DNA of 6,889 bases, taken from Deltaproteobacteria bacterium CG_4_8_14_3_um_filter_43_13 (GTDB lineage Bacteria; Desulfobacterota; UBA8473). A program made the translations under genes and the position numbers. Positions 1-6,022 of this stretch are shown piece by piece; the first letter of the stretch is position 1; each line of letters starts with the position of its first letter. The notes beneath the pieces are model-generated. The model made no database searches, was not told the DNA's origin, and was given only the letters and a program-made list of their open reading frames with translations. The stretch lies in NCBI GenBank assembly GCA_002782605.1, contig PFIF01000114.1, forward strand, positions 1 through 6,889, given 5' to 3'.

Positions 1-1043
1 ACAGGGGGGTGGAGAAATTAGCGGAAAACAAGACATACCATCAGTGTATCACCCTTGTTGACAGGCTTGATTATCTGGCTGGAATGTCAAATAATCTGGC
101 TTATGTGTTGGCAGTGGAAAAGCTTTTGGACATTAAGGTTCCTGAAAGGGCACAGTATATCCGGGTGATCATGGCGGAGTTGCAGCGAATTGCCAGTCAT
201 CTCATCTGGTTGGGTACTCATGGACACGATATAGGGGCTATGACCCCCTTATTTTATGCGTTACGGGAGAGGGACGAAATCATGTTTCTCTTTGAGATGG
301 TATGTGGTGCTCGTTTGACGCCCAGCTACCTCCGGATAGGTGGTTTGGCCTTTGATTTACCGGATGGGTTTGAAGCTAAGACAATGGAATTTATCAGGAC
401 ATTTCCATCCAGGGTAGCTGAATATGAGACCCTTCTCACGAAAAACAGGATCTGGATACAGCGGACGAAAGGGGTGGGAATCTTATCTAGAGAGGATGCC
501 ATTAACCTTGGTGTTTCAGGCCCAGTAATTCGAGGTTCAAATGTTAATTGGGATATAAGGAAGTCCACTCCATATTCGGGTTATGAGAACTTTGATTTTA
601 TAATTCCCACAGGCAAAAACTGTGATTGCTATGACCGATATTTAGTCAGAATGGAGGAGATGCGCCAGAGTGCTGAGATAGTGAGGCAGGCACTTGAGAC
701 CCTGCCAAAAGGTGAGATAAACGCCCATGAACCAAAAGTGGTCTTGCCTCCTAAAGAGAGTGTTTACACTGACATGGCCTCCCTCATTCATCATTTCAAG
801 ATTGTGAGTGAGGGGTTCACCCCACCGGCTGGTGAAGTATACACCAGCATAGAGTCTCCCAAGGGTGAACTGGGGTTCTACATTGTCAGTGATGGAACGA
901 ACAAACCCTATCGATTAAGGATCAGGCCCCCGTCTTTTATCAATCTGGAAGCCCTCCCGACAATGGTTGAAGGAAGGCTCATTGCTGATGTAATAGCGGT
1001 TATTGGCAGTATAGATATAGTCCTTGGTGAGGTTGATAGATAA
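1..1043 (+). CDS. nuoD: NADH-quinone oxidoreductase subunit D (NuoD / 49-kDa type), 5'-truncated
   Basis: This is the quinone-site subunit of the peripheral arm of complex I (homologue of Nqo4, NDUFS2 and FpoD), related to [NiFe]-hydrogenase large subunits. The readable frame starts at base 3 (Arg-Gly-Val-Glu-Lys) and runs 346 residues to the TAA at 1041-1043. The GTG at base 9 is an internal Val of the family's HRGxEK motif, not the start. About 40 N-terminal residues, including the quinone-binding HPxHxxxHG region, lie upstream of the window. Visible hallmarks are the DRLDY segment carrying the conserved quinone-site Tyr, AVEKLL, the long ERAQYIRVIMAELQRIASHL stretch, and the canonical C-terminal GEVDR. 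The next gene starts 15 bases downstream, so they are probably co-transcribed. Instead of nuoE/F/G or nuoH, the next genes are heterodisulfide-reductase-like, suggesting a Nuo/Fpo-like complex with an unusual electron-input partner. Family assignment is secure; the physiological donor is inferred. Confidence 0.95.
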   Translation, partial: RGVEKLAENKTYHQCITLVDRLDYLAGMSNNLAYVLAVEKLLDIKVPERAQYIRVIMAELQRIASHLIWLGTHGHDIGAMTPLFYALRERDEIMFLFEMVCGARLTPSYLRIGGLAFDLPDGFEAKTMEFIRTFPSRVAEYETLLTKNRIWIQRTKGVGILSREDAINLGVSGPVIRGSNVNWDIRKSTPYSGYENFDFIIPTGKNCDCYDRYLVRMEEMRQSAEIVRQALETLPKGEINAHEPKVVLPPKESVYTDMASLIHHFKIVSEGFTPPAGEVYTSIESPKGELGFYIVSDGTNKPYRLRIRPPSFINLEALPTMVEGRLIADVIAVIGSIDIVLGEVDR

Positions 1044-1058
1044 GTGAGTAGGTGAGAG

Positions 1059-2186
1059 TTGGGGGAGAACGGACTACAGAGTTTTGTTGACAAATACCAT
1101 GTGTTTCGGTGCATCCAGTGCGGGAAGTGTTCCGGAGGGTGCCCGATGCTCAGAAAATCCCATTTCAACATCAGGAAATTCATCTATGACACCTTTGATA
1201 AAGATGCTGCAAAGGTTGTATTTGAGAGAGAAGGCATATGGGATTGTACAACGTGTTCAGCCTGTTTGAAAAAGTGTCCCAAAGGGGTGGATACTACAGG
1301 AATTGTTATGGGATTGCGCAGTCTTATGGTGGAGGATGGCAGGATACCTCCTCCTATAAGAGATGCCTTGAAAAGTATAGCCATCCACAAGAATCCCTGG
1401 AAGATTTCCGCCGAAGAGAGATCCAAATGGGCGGAGGGACTTGGTGTAAAAAATATTTCTGAAGGGGCAGATATCCTCTACTATGTGGGTTGTACACCTG
1501 CTTATGATGCCAGACTTCAAAAAGTAGCAAGGGCAATTGTTGAGATATTGAATAGGGCGGGAGTGGATTTTGGCATCTTGGGAAACGAAGAAGGGTGTTG
1601 TGGAAGCGAAATAAGAAGGATGGGGGATGTATGGACTTTTGAATATCTGGCAGAAGAAAACATTGAAATATTCAAAAAATACAATGTCAAAAAGATAGTA
1701 ACAACATCTCCTCACTGCTACAATACGTTTAAGAACGAATACAAAGGTGCCAACTTTGAAGTCCAACATTATACAGAATTGGTTGCCTCTCTTATAGAAG
1801 AAGGTCGGCTTTCATTTACCCACCAAATAGATAAAACTGTAACCTATCATGACCCCTGTTTTCTAGGCAAGCAGAACGGCATCTTTGATCCTCCCCGTAA
1901 GGTACTTACAAGTATTCCTGGAATAAAACTCGTAGAGATGGATAGGGCAAGAGAGAGAAGCCTTTGTTGTGAAGGCGGTGGTGGAAGGATGTGGGTAGAA
2001 TCCGAGGATTCAGAAGACAGGCTTGCAAAGATCAGGGTTGGAGAGGCTATGGATGTGGGTGCTCAAATATTGGCAACATCATGCCCTTTTTGTCTTCTGA
2101 CTCTGGAAGATGTGGTGAAGACCGGTGATCTGGAAGAATCCATTAAAGTTATGGATATTGCAGAGCTGGTTAAAGAGGCATTGTAA
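1059..2186 (+). CDS. HdrD-like iron-sulfur protein (HdrC-HdrB fusion type) with two CCG domains
   Basis: A 375-residue cytosolic electron carrier of the HdrD/GlpC-type family. The N-terminal ferredoxin domain has two classic [4Fe-4S] motifs, Cys18/21/24/28-Pro and Cys63/66/69/73-Pro. Two cysteine-rich CCG domains follow. The first has Cys145, Cys180-Cys181-Gly and Ser-Pro-His-Cys220, so the first Cys of its final CxxC is replaced by Ser217. The second is complete: His-Asp-Pro-Cys267, Cys303-Cys304 and Cys342-Pro-Phe-Cys345. In true HdrB/HdrD these domains hold noncubane clusters that reduce disulfides. The SPHC-YNTFKNEY variant also occurs in ETF- and quinone-linked relatives, so the substrate cannot be named. 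The start is TTG at 1059, the first start codon after an in-frame TGA at 1053; a purine-rich AGGTGAGA precedes it at short spacing. It lies 15 bases after nuoD and 19 before hdrA. No transmembrane segment is apparent. Confidence 0.9.
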   Translation: MGENGLQSFVDKYHVFRCIQCGKCSGGCPMLRKSHFNIRKFIYDTFDKDAAKVVFEREGIWDCTTCSACLKKCPKGVDTTGIVMGLRSLMVEDGRIPPPIRDALKSIAIHKNPWKISAEERSKWAEGLGVKNISEGADILYYVGCTPAYDARLQKVARAIVEILNRAGVDFGILGNEEGCCGSEIRRMGDVWTFEYLAEENIEIFKKYNVKKIVTTSPHCYNTFKNEYKGANFEVQHYTELVASLIEEGRLSFTHQIDKTVTYHDPCFLGKQNGIFDPPRKVLTSIPGIKLVEMDRARERSLCCEGGGGRMWVESEDSEDRLAKIRVGEAMDVGAQILATSCPFCLLTLEDVVKTGDLEESIKVMDIAELVKEAL

Positions 2187-2205
2187 GGGTAGTAAGCAGG
2201 AAGGA

Positions 2206-4179
2206 ATGGAAACGGCAGAGATAAGGATTGGGGTATATATATGTCATTGCGGGATAAACATTGCCTCCACAGTTGATGTGGATCGCGTAAGGGATAGTAT
2301 ATCTCAACTGCCCAATGTTATTGTCAGCAGAGATTTTAAGTATATGTGTTCCGATCCTGGGCAGGAGCTGGTAAGAAGGGATATCAAAGAAAAAGGGCTT
2401 AACAGGATTGTTGTTGCCTCTTGCTCCCCCAGGATGCATGAGCCTACCTTCAGAATGACCATTCAGCAGGCTGGACTCAATCCCTATTGTCTGGAGATGG
2501 CAAATATAAGAGAACAGTGTTCATGGGTTCATGAAGACAGGGAATACGCCACTGCAAAGGCAGTTAAACTCGTATCTGCAGCGGTTGCAAAGGTATCACT
2601 CCTTGAGCCCCTGGAAGAGAAAGAGGTGGAGGTTAGACCAGAAGCCCTGGTAATAGGGGGAGGAATAGCAGGGATTCAGGCATCTTTGGATATAGCCGAT
2701 GCAGGTTTCAAGGTATATCTGGTTGAAAGAGAGCCCTCCATAGGCGGTCACATGGCACAGCTGGACAAGACTTTTCCTACCCTGGATTGTTCAGCGTGTA
2801 TCCTTACTCCAAGGATGGTTGAGGTGGAACGCCATCCCAATATAGAGCTATTATCGTATTCAGAAGTGATAGATGTGAGTGGTTATATTGGTAACTTTCA
2901 TGTGAAGGTCAGGAAAAAACCAAGATATATCGCAATGGACAAATGTACTGGCTGTGGGATGTGTGCTGAGGCATGCAGGATGAAGGGAAAGATCATTTCT
3001 GAATTCGATGTTGGTATGGGAAAAAGATCGGTACCATATATACCTTTTCCATATGCTGTTCCTTCGAAGTACACCATAGACCCTGAAAATTGTTTGTTTA
3101 TCACAAAAGGAAAGTGCGGTAAATCCCCGGCATGTAAGGATGCCTGTTCCTCAGATGCTATAGATTTTGAGCAAAAGGAAGAGATTGTAGAACTGGATGT
3201 GGGAACGATAGTGGTGGCAACAGGTTTTGATCTCTTCGATGCTCGAGAAAAACCCGAGTATGGGTATGGTTTATACGATAACGTTCTGTCGGGGTTGGAG
3301 TTTGAGAGGCTTGTGTCATCCAGTGGACCTACACAGGGTAAGATTGTTATCGATGATAAAGAACCAAGAGACGTTGTGTTTGTTCAGTGTGTAGGCTCCA
3401 GGGATAAGAGTGTTGGGAATGAGTATTGTTCAAGGGTTTGCTGTATGTATACTGCCAAGCAGGCTCACCTTATACATGAGAAGTTGCCTGATGCAAAATT
3501 AACAGTATTCTATATTGATATAAGGGCATTTGGTAAAGGTTACGAAGAGTTCTATGACAGGGTGAGAGAAGAGGGTGTCAGGTATATCAGGGGAAATGTC
3601 TCCGAGATAATAAAGAAAGGAGACCGATTACTGGTAATGGCAGAGGACACCCTCCTTGGAGAGCCGGTTGATATAGAAGCCGATCTGGTAGTACTGGCAA
3701 CAGGTATTGTCCCTAGAAAAGACGTAAAGGAAGTGGGGAATCTGCTGAAGATATCCCGATCCCCGGATGGTTTTTTCCTTGAAAGTCATCCAAAGATGCG
3801 CCCGGTAGACACCGCCACCGATGGCATCTATCTTGCGGGATGCGCTCAAGGTCCTAAAGATATTCCGGATACGGTTGCCCAGGCAAAGGGTGCTGCATCT
3901 TCCGCAATGACAAAGATGGCTAGAGGCAAGGTGAAGGTAGAGGTAACCACTGCTAGTGTAGATACGTTTGTTTGCCGCGGCTGTGGCAGATGTGTGGAGG
4001 TGTGTGAATACGGTGCCCCCAACTTAGAAGAGGTGGAACCGGGCATTTTTGTTTCCCAGATAAACGATTCTATATGTAAGGGTTGTGGTGCCTGTTCTGT
4101 GGTCTGCCCCTCAGGGGCTATATCCATGAAGCATTTTAAGAACGAGCAGATATTGTCACAGATAGCGGCGGTAATATAA
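2206..4179 (+). CDS. hdrA: HdrA-like FAD/iron-sulfur protein, long form with Cys at the CxxC site
   Basis: A 657-residue cytosolic flavoprotein homologous to subunit A of heterodisulfide reductase, the flavin-based electron-bifurcating hub of Hdr complexes. From the N terminus: an HdrA-specific domain with Cys13-His-Cys15-Gly, Cys48, Ser72-Cys-Ser-Pro and Cys105; a Rossmann FAD-binding segment with Gly151-Gly-Gly-Ile-Ala-Gly156 and the EREPSIGG motif; Cys195-x-x-Cys198; an inserted ferredoxin domain with Cys247/250/253/257 and Cys296/304/310/314; the QCVGSRD...YCSRVCC region; and a C-terminal two-[4Fe-4S] ferredoxin with motifs beginning at Cys590 and Cys624. The start is ATG 2206, preceded by AGGAAGGA and matching the family start; an upstream in-frame extension to 2125 would overlap the previous gene. 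Cys198 aligns with the predicted selenocysteine of the second HdrA in this window. Its partners are likely the adjacent HdrD-like proteins and MvhD. Confidence 0.95.
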   Translation: METAEIRIGVYICHCGINIASTVDVDRVRDSISQLPNVIVSRDFKYMCSDPGQELVRRDIKEKGLNRIVVASCSPRMHEPTFRMTIQQAGLNPYCLEMANIREQCSWVHEDREYATAKAVKLVSAAVAKVSLLEPLEEKEVEVRPEALVIGGGIAGIQASLDIADAGFKVYLVEREPSIGGHMAQLDKTFPTLDCSACILTPRMVEVERHPNIELLSYSEVIDVSGYIGNFHVKVRKKPRYIAMDKCTGCGMCAEACRMKGKIISEFDVGMGKRSVPYIPFPYAVPSKYTIDPENCLFITKGKCGKSPACKDACSSDAIDFEQKEEIVELDVGTIVVATGFDLFDAREKPEYGYGLYDNVLSGLEFERLVSSSGPTQGKIVIDDKEPRDVVFVQCVGSRDKSVGNEYCSRVCCMYTAKQAHLIHEKLPDAKLTVFYIDIRAFGKGYEEFYDRVREEGVRYIRGNVSEIIKKGDRLLVMAEDTLLGEPVDIEADLVVLATGIVPRKDVKEVGNLLKISRSPDGFFLESHPKMRPVDTATDGIYLAGCAQGPKDIPDTVAQAKGAASSAMTKMARGKVKVEVTTASVDTFVCRGCGRCVEVCEYGAPNLEEVEPGIFVSQINDSICKGCGACSVVCPSGAISMKHFKNEQILSQIAAVI

Positions 4180-4293
4180 AAGGCTTTTGAAAAAGTCGCT
4201 TTTCCTTGCACAGTCTTTCAGTAGCCTATTAAGGAGAACTTTGGAAAGGTATCCCTTTTCGCTTCATCATACATTTTTTGACCCATCTATGAT

Positions 4294-4361
4294 CGTGAGT
4301 CGTAAGTCGGGAGTCGTAAATAGAATAAAATCCATTCACGATTTACGATTTCCGACTTCCG
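4294..4361. repeat. Inverted array of eight degenerate heptamers (CGKRART)
   Basis: Four tandem 7-base units run at 4294-4321 and four more, in reverse complement, at 4334-4361, separated by a 12-base A/T-rich spacer. All eight units fit the consensus CGKRART. The last three left units pair with the last three right units (4301-4321 with 4341-4361): 20 of 21 positions pair, two of them as G-U, leaving a 19-base loop. The first left unit can instead pair with the first right unit (4334-4340) to make a small alternative hairpin. This looks like a REP-like or palindromic repeat, not coding sequence. Confidence 0.75.
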
Positions 4362-4367
4362 GTTTTT
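4301..4367 (+). terminator. Possible intrinsic terminator/attenuator formed by the heptamer hairpin
   Basis: The 20-bp hairpin of the heptamer array is followed two bases later by five consecutive T residues (4363-4367), which resembles a Rho-independent terminator on the plus strand. The 19-base loop is long, and the U tract is short and interrupted by GAC, so termination would probably be partial. If active, it would lower expression of mvhD and the genes after it relative to nuoD and hdrA. The structure may equally be only a mobile repeat. Confidence 0.3.
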
Positions 4368-4428
4368 GACGATGTTCGCTCTCAGGGATACTTTTCCAAA
4401 AGAAACATATTTTTCAAATGTCTCTATT

Positions 4429-4433
4429 AAGGA
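4429..4433 (+). promoter_or_regulatory. Shine-Dalgarno site that sets the mvhD start
   Basis: AAGGA lies seven bases before the GTG at 4441. No comparable site precedes the upstream candidates TTG 4366 or ATG 4372, which fall inside the palindromic element. This supports GTG 4441 as the real start. Confidence 0.65.
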
Positions 4434-4440
4434 CTATCAA

Positions 4441-4860
4441 GTGAGTGAAGAATTCGAACCAAATATAGTTGGTTTTGCATGCAACTGGTGTTCTTATGCT
4501 GGAGCTGACCTTGCCGGTACATCCAGGATGAAGTATCCCCCAAACATAAGGATAATCAGGGTGATGTGCTCGGGGAGGGTGAGTCCGTCCTTTGTTTTAA
4601 AGGCTTTTCAGATGGGGGCAGATGGTGTTTTGATAACAGGCTGCCATCCAGGAGACTGCCACTACATAGCAGGTAACCTGAAGTGTGAGAAGACCATGGA
4701 AACCACCAGGAAGCTGATAGACGTTTTGGGTATAGGTGAAGAACGGCTTCGTCTGGAATGGGTATCGGCCTCTGAAGGAAGCAAATTTGCCGATGTGGTA
4801 ACTGATTTTACTAATCATATTAGAGGACTGGGACCTATTTTAGGGAAATCACAGGGATGA
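4441..4860 (+). CDS. mvhD: MvhD/FrhD-like [2Fe-2S] electron-transfer subunit
   Basis: A 139-residue member of the MvhD/FrhD/FlpD family, the small iron-sulfur subunit that passes electrons between a donor (hydrogenase, F420 or formate dehydrogenase, or NADH module) and HdrA. The family core is unmistakable: CNWCSYAGADLAG with Cys14/Cys17, VMCSGR with Cys43, and GCHPGDCHY with Cys68 and Cys73, the conserved cysteines from which the cluster ligands come. All are Cys; there is no in-frame UGA here, although selenocysteine variants of this family are known. The GTG start at 4441 is chosen because AAGGA precedes it by 7 bases and the resulting SEEFEPNIVGF N terminus is where family members begin. 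The open frame extends upstream to TTG 4366 or ATG 4372, but that sequence is part of the palindromic repeat. The stop overlaps the next ATG by four bases (ATGA), implying translational coupling. Confidence 0.92.
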   Translation: MSEEFEPNIVGFACNWCSYAGADLAGTSRMKYPPNIRIIRVMCSGRVSPSFVLKAFQMGADGVLITGCHPGDCHYIAGNLKCEKTMETTRKLIDVLGIGEERLRLEWVSASEGSKFADVVTDFTNHIRGLGPILGKSQG

Positions 4861-6008
4861 ATTCCGAGGCTATTGTAAAGGAAACAAGGGCGTATCATTG
4901 TCTGGAATGTGGTGTGTGTACATCCAGTTGTCCCGTTGCCAGGGTTAGACCATCATTTTCGCCCAGACTGTTGGTAGAAAAGGCCCTCTTTGGATTCGGA
5001 GATGAGATTGTCAGAGACAGAGACCTCTGGTCATGCTTAGTTTGTGGGAGATGTACGAGTCGTTGCCCTTCTAATGTAGACTATCTTAATTTCATAAAAG
5101 AAATGAGGATAGAGGCATCAAAACTGGGGGAGAAAGGTCTTTTTTCCCATGATGGAATATTGAATACCATAATGGAGCTTCAATCCTTGAGCCTTCGACA
5201 GAAAAGAACCTCCTGGATTACCGATGATCTTGAAGTTGCCGATGAGGGTGAATGGTTCTATTTTGTTGGATGTCTGCCCTACTTTGATCTTGTCTTTGGC
5301 GAAGGAGGGTACTGTGATGTTGGTCTTAAACCTACGGAAAGGGCAAGGAATACCGTAAGGATACTCAATAAGATGGGGATAAAACCCGTTGTAAGCAATG
5401 ATGAAAGGTGTTGTGGGCATGACCTTTTATGGAATGGGGATTTAGAAGGGTTTCGAAGGTTAGCTGAGCTCAACCTGAAGACTATAGAGAAGAGTGGAGC
5501 CAAGAAGGTCATCTGTCTTTGTCCTGAAGGGTATGTAACTCTAAAGAGGGATTATCCGTCGTATCTTGGTGAACAGGATATAGAGGTGGTCCAATTGTAC
5601 CAGCTCCTTGCAGATAAGTTAAAGGAAGGGAAGTTGAACTTTGTTGAGAATGGTTCGGATAATCCTGTCAAAGTTACCTTTCATGACCCGTGTTCATTGG
5701 GAAGGATTGCCGAAATATATGAAGAACCAAGGGAGATACTCTCAGGCATTCCAGGTATAGAGCTCGTAGAGATGGAGAGAAACAGGGCTGATGCCCTATG
5801 CTGTGGTACAAGTGGGTGGGTCAACTGTTCCAGCTGCTCTAAGCAGATTCAGACAGAAAGGCTTAAAGAAGCAGAGGCTACAGGAGCGGATATTCTTCTT
5901 GTTGCCTGTCCCAAGTGTGGAATCCATCTGAGTTGTGCAAAGTATAACAGCGACATAAAGATTGAGATTAAAGACATCACTGATTTGATAGTGGAAAAAA
6001 TGGCATGA
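4857..6008 (+). CDS. Second HdrD-like iron-sulfur protein with two CCG domains
   Basis: A 383-residue paralogue-like relative of the protein at 1059-2186, with an HdrC-type ferredoxin part fused to an HdrB-type part. The ferredoxin motifs are Cys15/18/21/25-Pro and Cys60/63/66/70-Pro. CCG domain 1 has Gly-Cys139, Cys185-Cys186-Gly-His and Cys222-Pro-Glu-Gly225, where Gly replaces the last Cys of CxxC (Cys220 lies two residues before). CCG domain 2 is complete: His-Asp-Pro-Cys279, Cys315-Cys316-Gly and Cys351-Pro-Lys-Cys354, with the extra motif SGWVNCSSCSKQIQ at 319-332. It is expected to be a soluble electron carrier paired with HdrA; its terminal acceptor (disulfide, quinone or other) cannot be told from sequence. 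The start ATG overlaps the mvhD stop as ATGA with no strong separate ribosome site, fitting coupled translation. The stop lies 14 bases before the preferred start of the next hdrA. Confidence 0.92.
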   Translation: MNSEAIVKETRAYHCLECGVCTSSCPVARVRPSFSPRLLVEKALFGFGDEIVRDRDLWSCLVCGRCTSRCPSNVDYLNFIKEMRIEASKLGEKGLFSHDGILNTIMELQSLSLRQKRTSWITDDLEVADEGEWFYFVGCLPYFDLVFGEGGYCDVGLKPTERARNTVRILNKMGIKPVVSNDERCCGHDLLWNGDLEGFRRLAELNLKTIEKSGAKKVICLCPEGYVTLKRDYPSYLGEQDIEVVQLYQLLADKLKEGKLNFVENGSDNPVKVTFHDPCSLGRIAEIYEEPREILSGIPGIELVEMERNRADALCCGTSGWVNCSSCSKQIQTERLKEAEATGADILLVACPKCGIHLSCAKYNSDIKIEIKDITDLIVEKMA

Positions 6009-6009
6009 C

Positions 6010-6014
6010 AGGAG
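6010..6014 (+). promoter_or_regulatory. Shine-Dalgarno site that sets the second hdrA start
   Basis: AGGAG is placed eight bases before ATG 6023. The earlier in-frame ATG at 6005 overlaps the preceding stop (ATGA) but has no site of its own and would add only six residues before the family-typical start at the Rossmann strand. Confidence 0.65.
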
Positions 6015-6022
6015 ATACTGAT

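Larger units (their letters stand above)
4240..4400. mobile_element. MITE-like palindromic element between hdrA and mvhD
   Basis: The 261-base gap 4180-4440 holds no convincing gene but a nested palindrome. The outer arms are TTTGGAAAGGTATCCCT at 4240-4256 and AGGGATACTTTTCCAAA at 4384-4400; 16 of 17 positions are Watson-Crick complementary and the other is a G-T pair. They enclose a second, stronger inverted repeat at 4301-4361. A 10-base direct repeat, CTATTAAGGA, occurs on both sides (4226-4235 and 4424-4433) and could be a target duplication, although the gaps to the arms are unequal (4 and 23 bases). No transposase is encoded. Length, inverted ends and a non-coding interior resemble a miniature non-autonomous element. 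A structured regulatory leader is the alternative. The copy number in the genome would decide, and this cannot be seen here. Confidence 0.5.

Noticed and set aside
9..1043. GTG at base 9 as the start of nuoD
   Set aside because: The frame is open upstream to base 3 and the codons give Arg-Gly-Val-Glu-Lys, an internal NuoD motif. The gene is cut by the window edge.
1257..1769. Minus-strand open frame of 170 residues, and other minus-strand frames
   Set aside because: They lie antisense to strongly conserved iron-sulfur genes, have no recognisable motifs, and are explained as shadows of plus-strand coding.
4182..4203. Short hairpin plus TTTT just after the first hdrA stop as a terminator
   Set aside because: The stem is only about six pairs with one G-U, and the T run is four bases and separated from the stem. 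Too weak to annotate.
4187..4369. Small 60-residue open frame between hdrA and mvhD, with AAGGAG before a TTG at 4241
   Set aside because: It runs through both inverted repeats, resembles no family I recognise, and its apparent ribosome site is one copy of the direct repeat.
4366..4440. Upstream start (TTG 4366 or ATG 4372) for mvhD
   Set aside because: It would add up to 25 residues coded largely by the palindromic repeat and has no ribosome site. GTG 4441 has AAGGA at 7 bases and matches the family N terminus.
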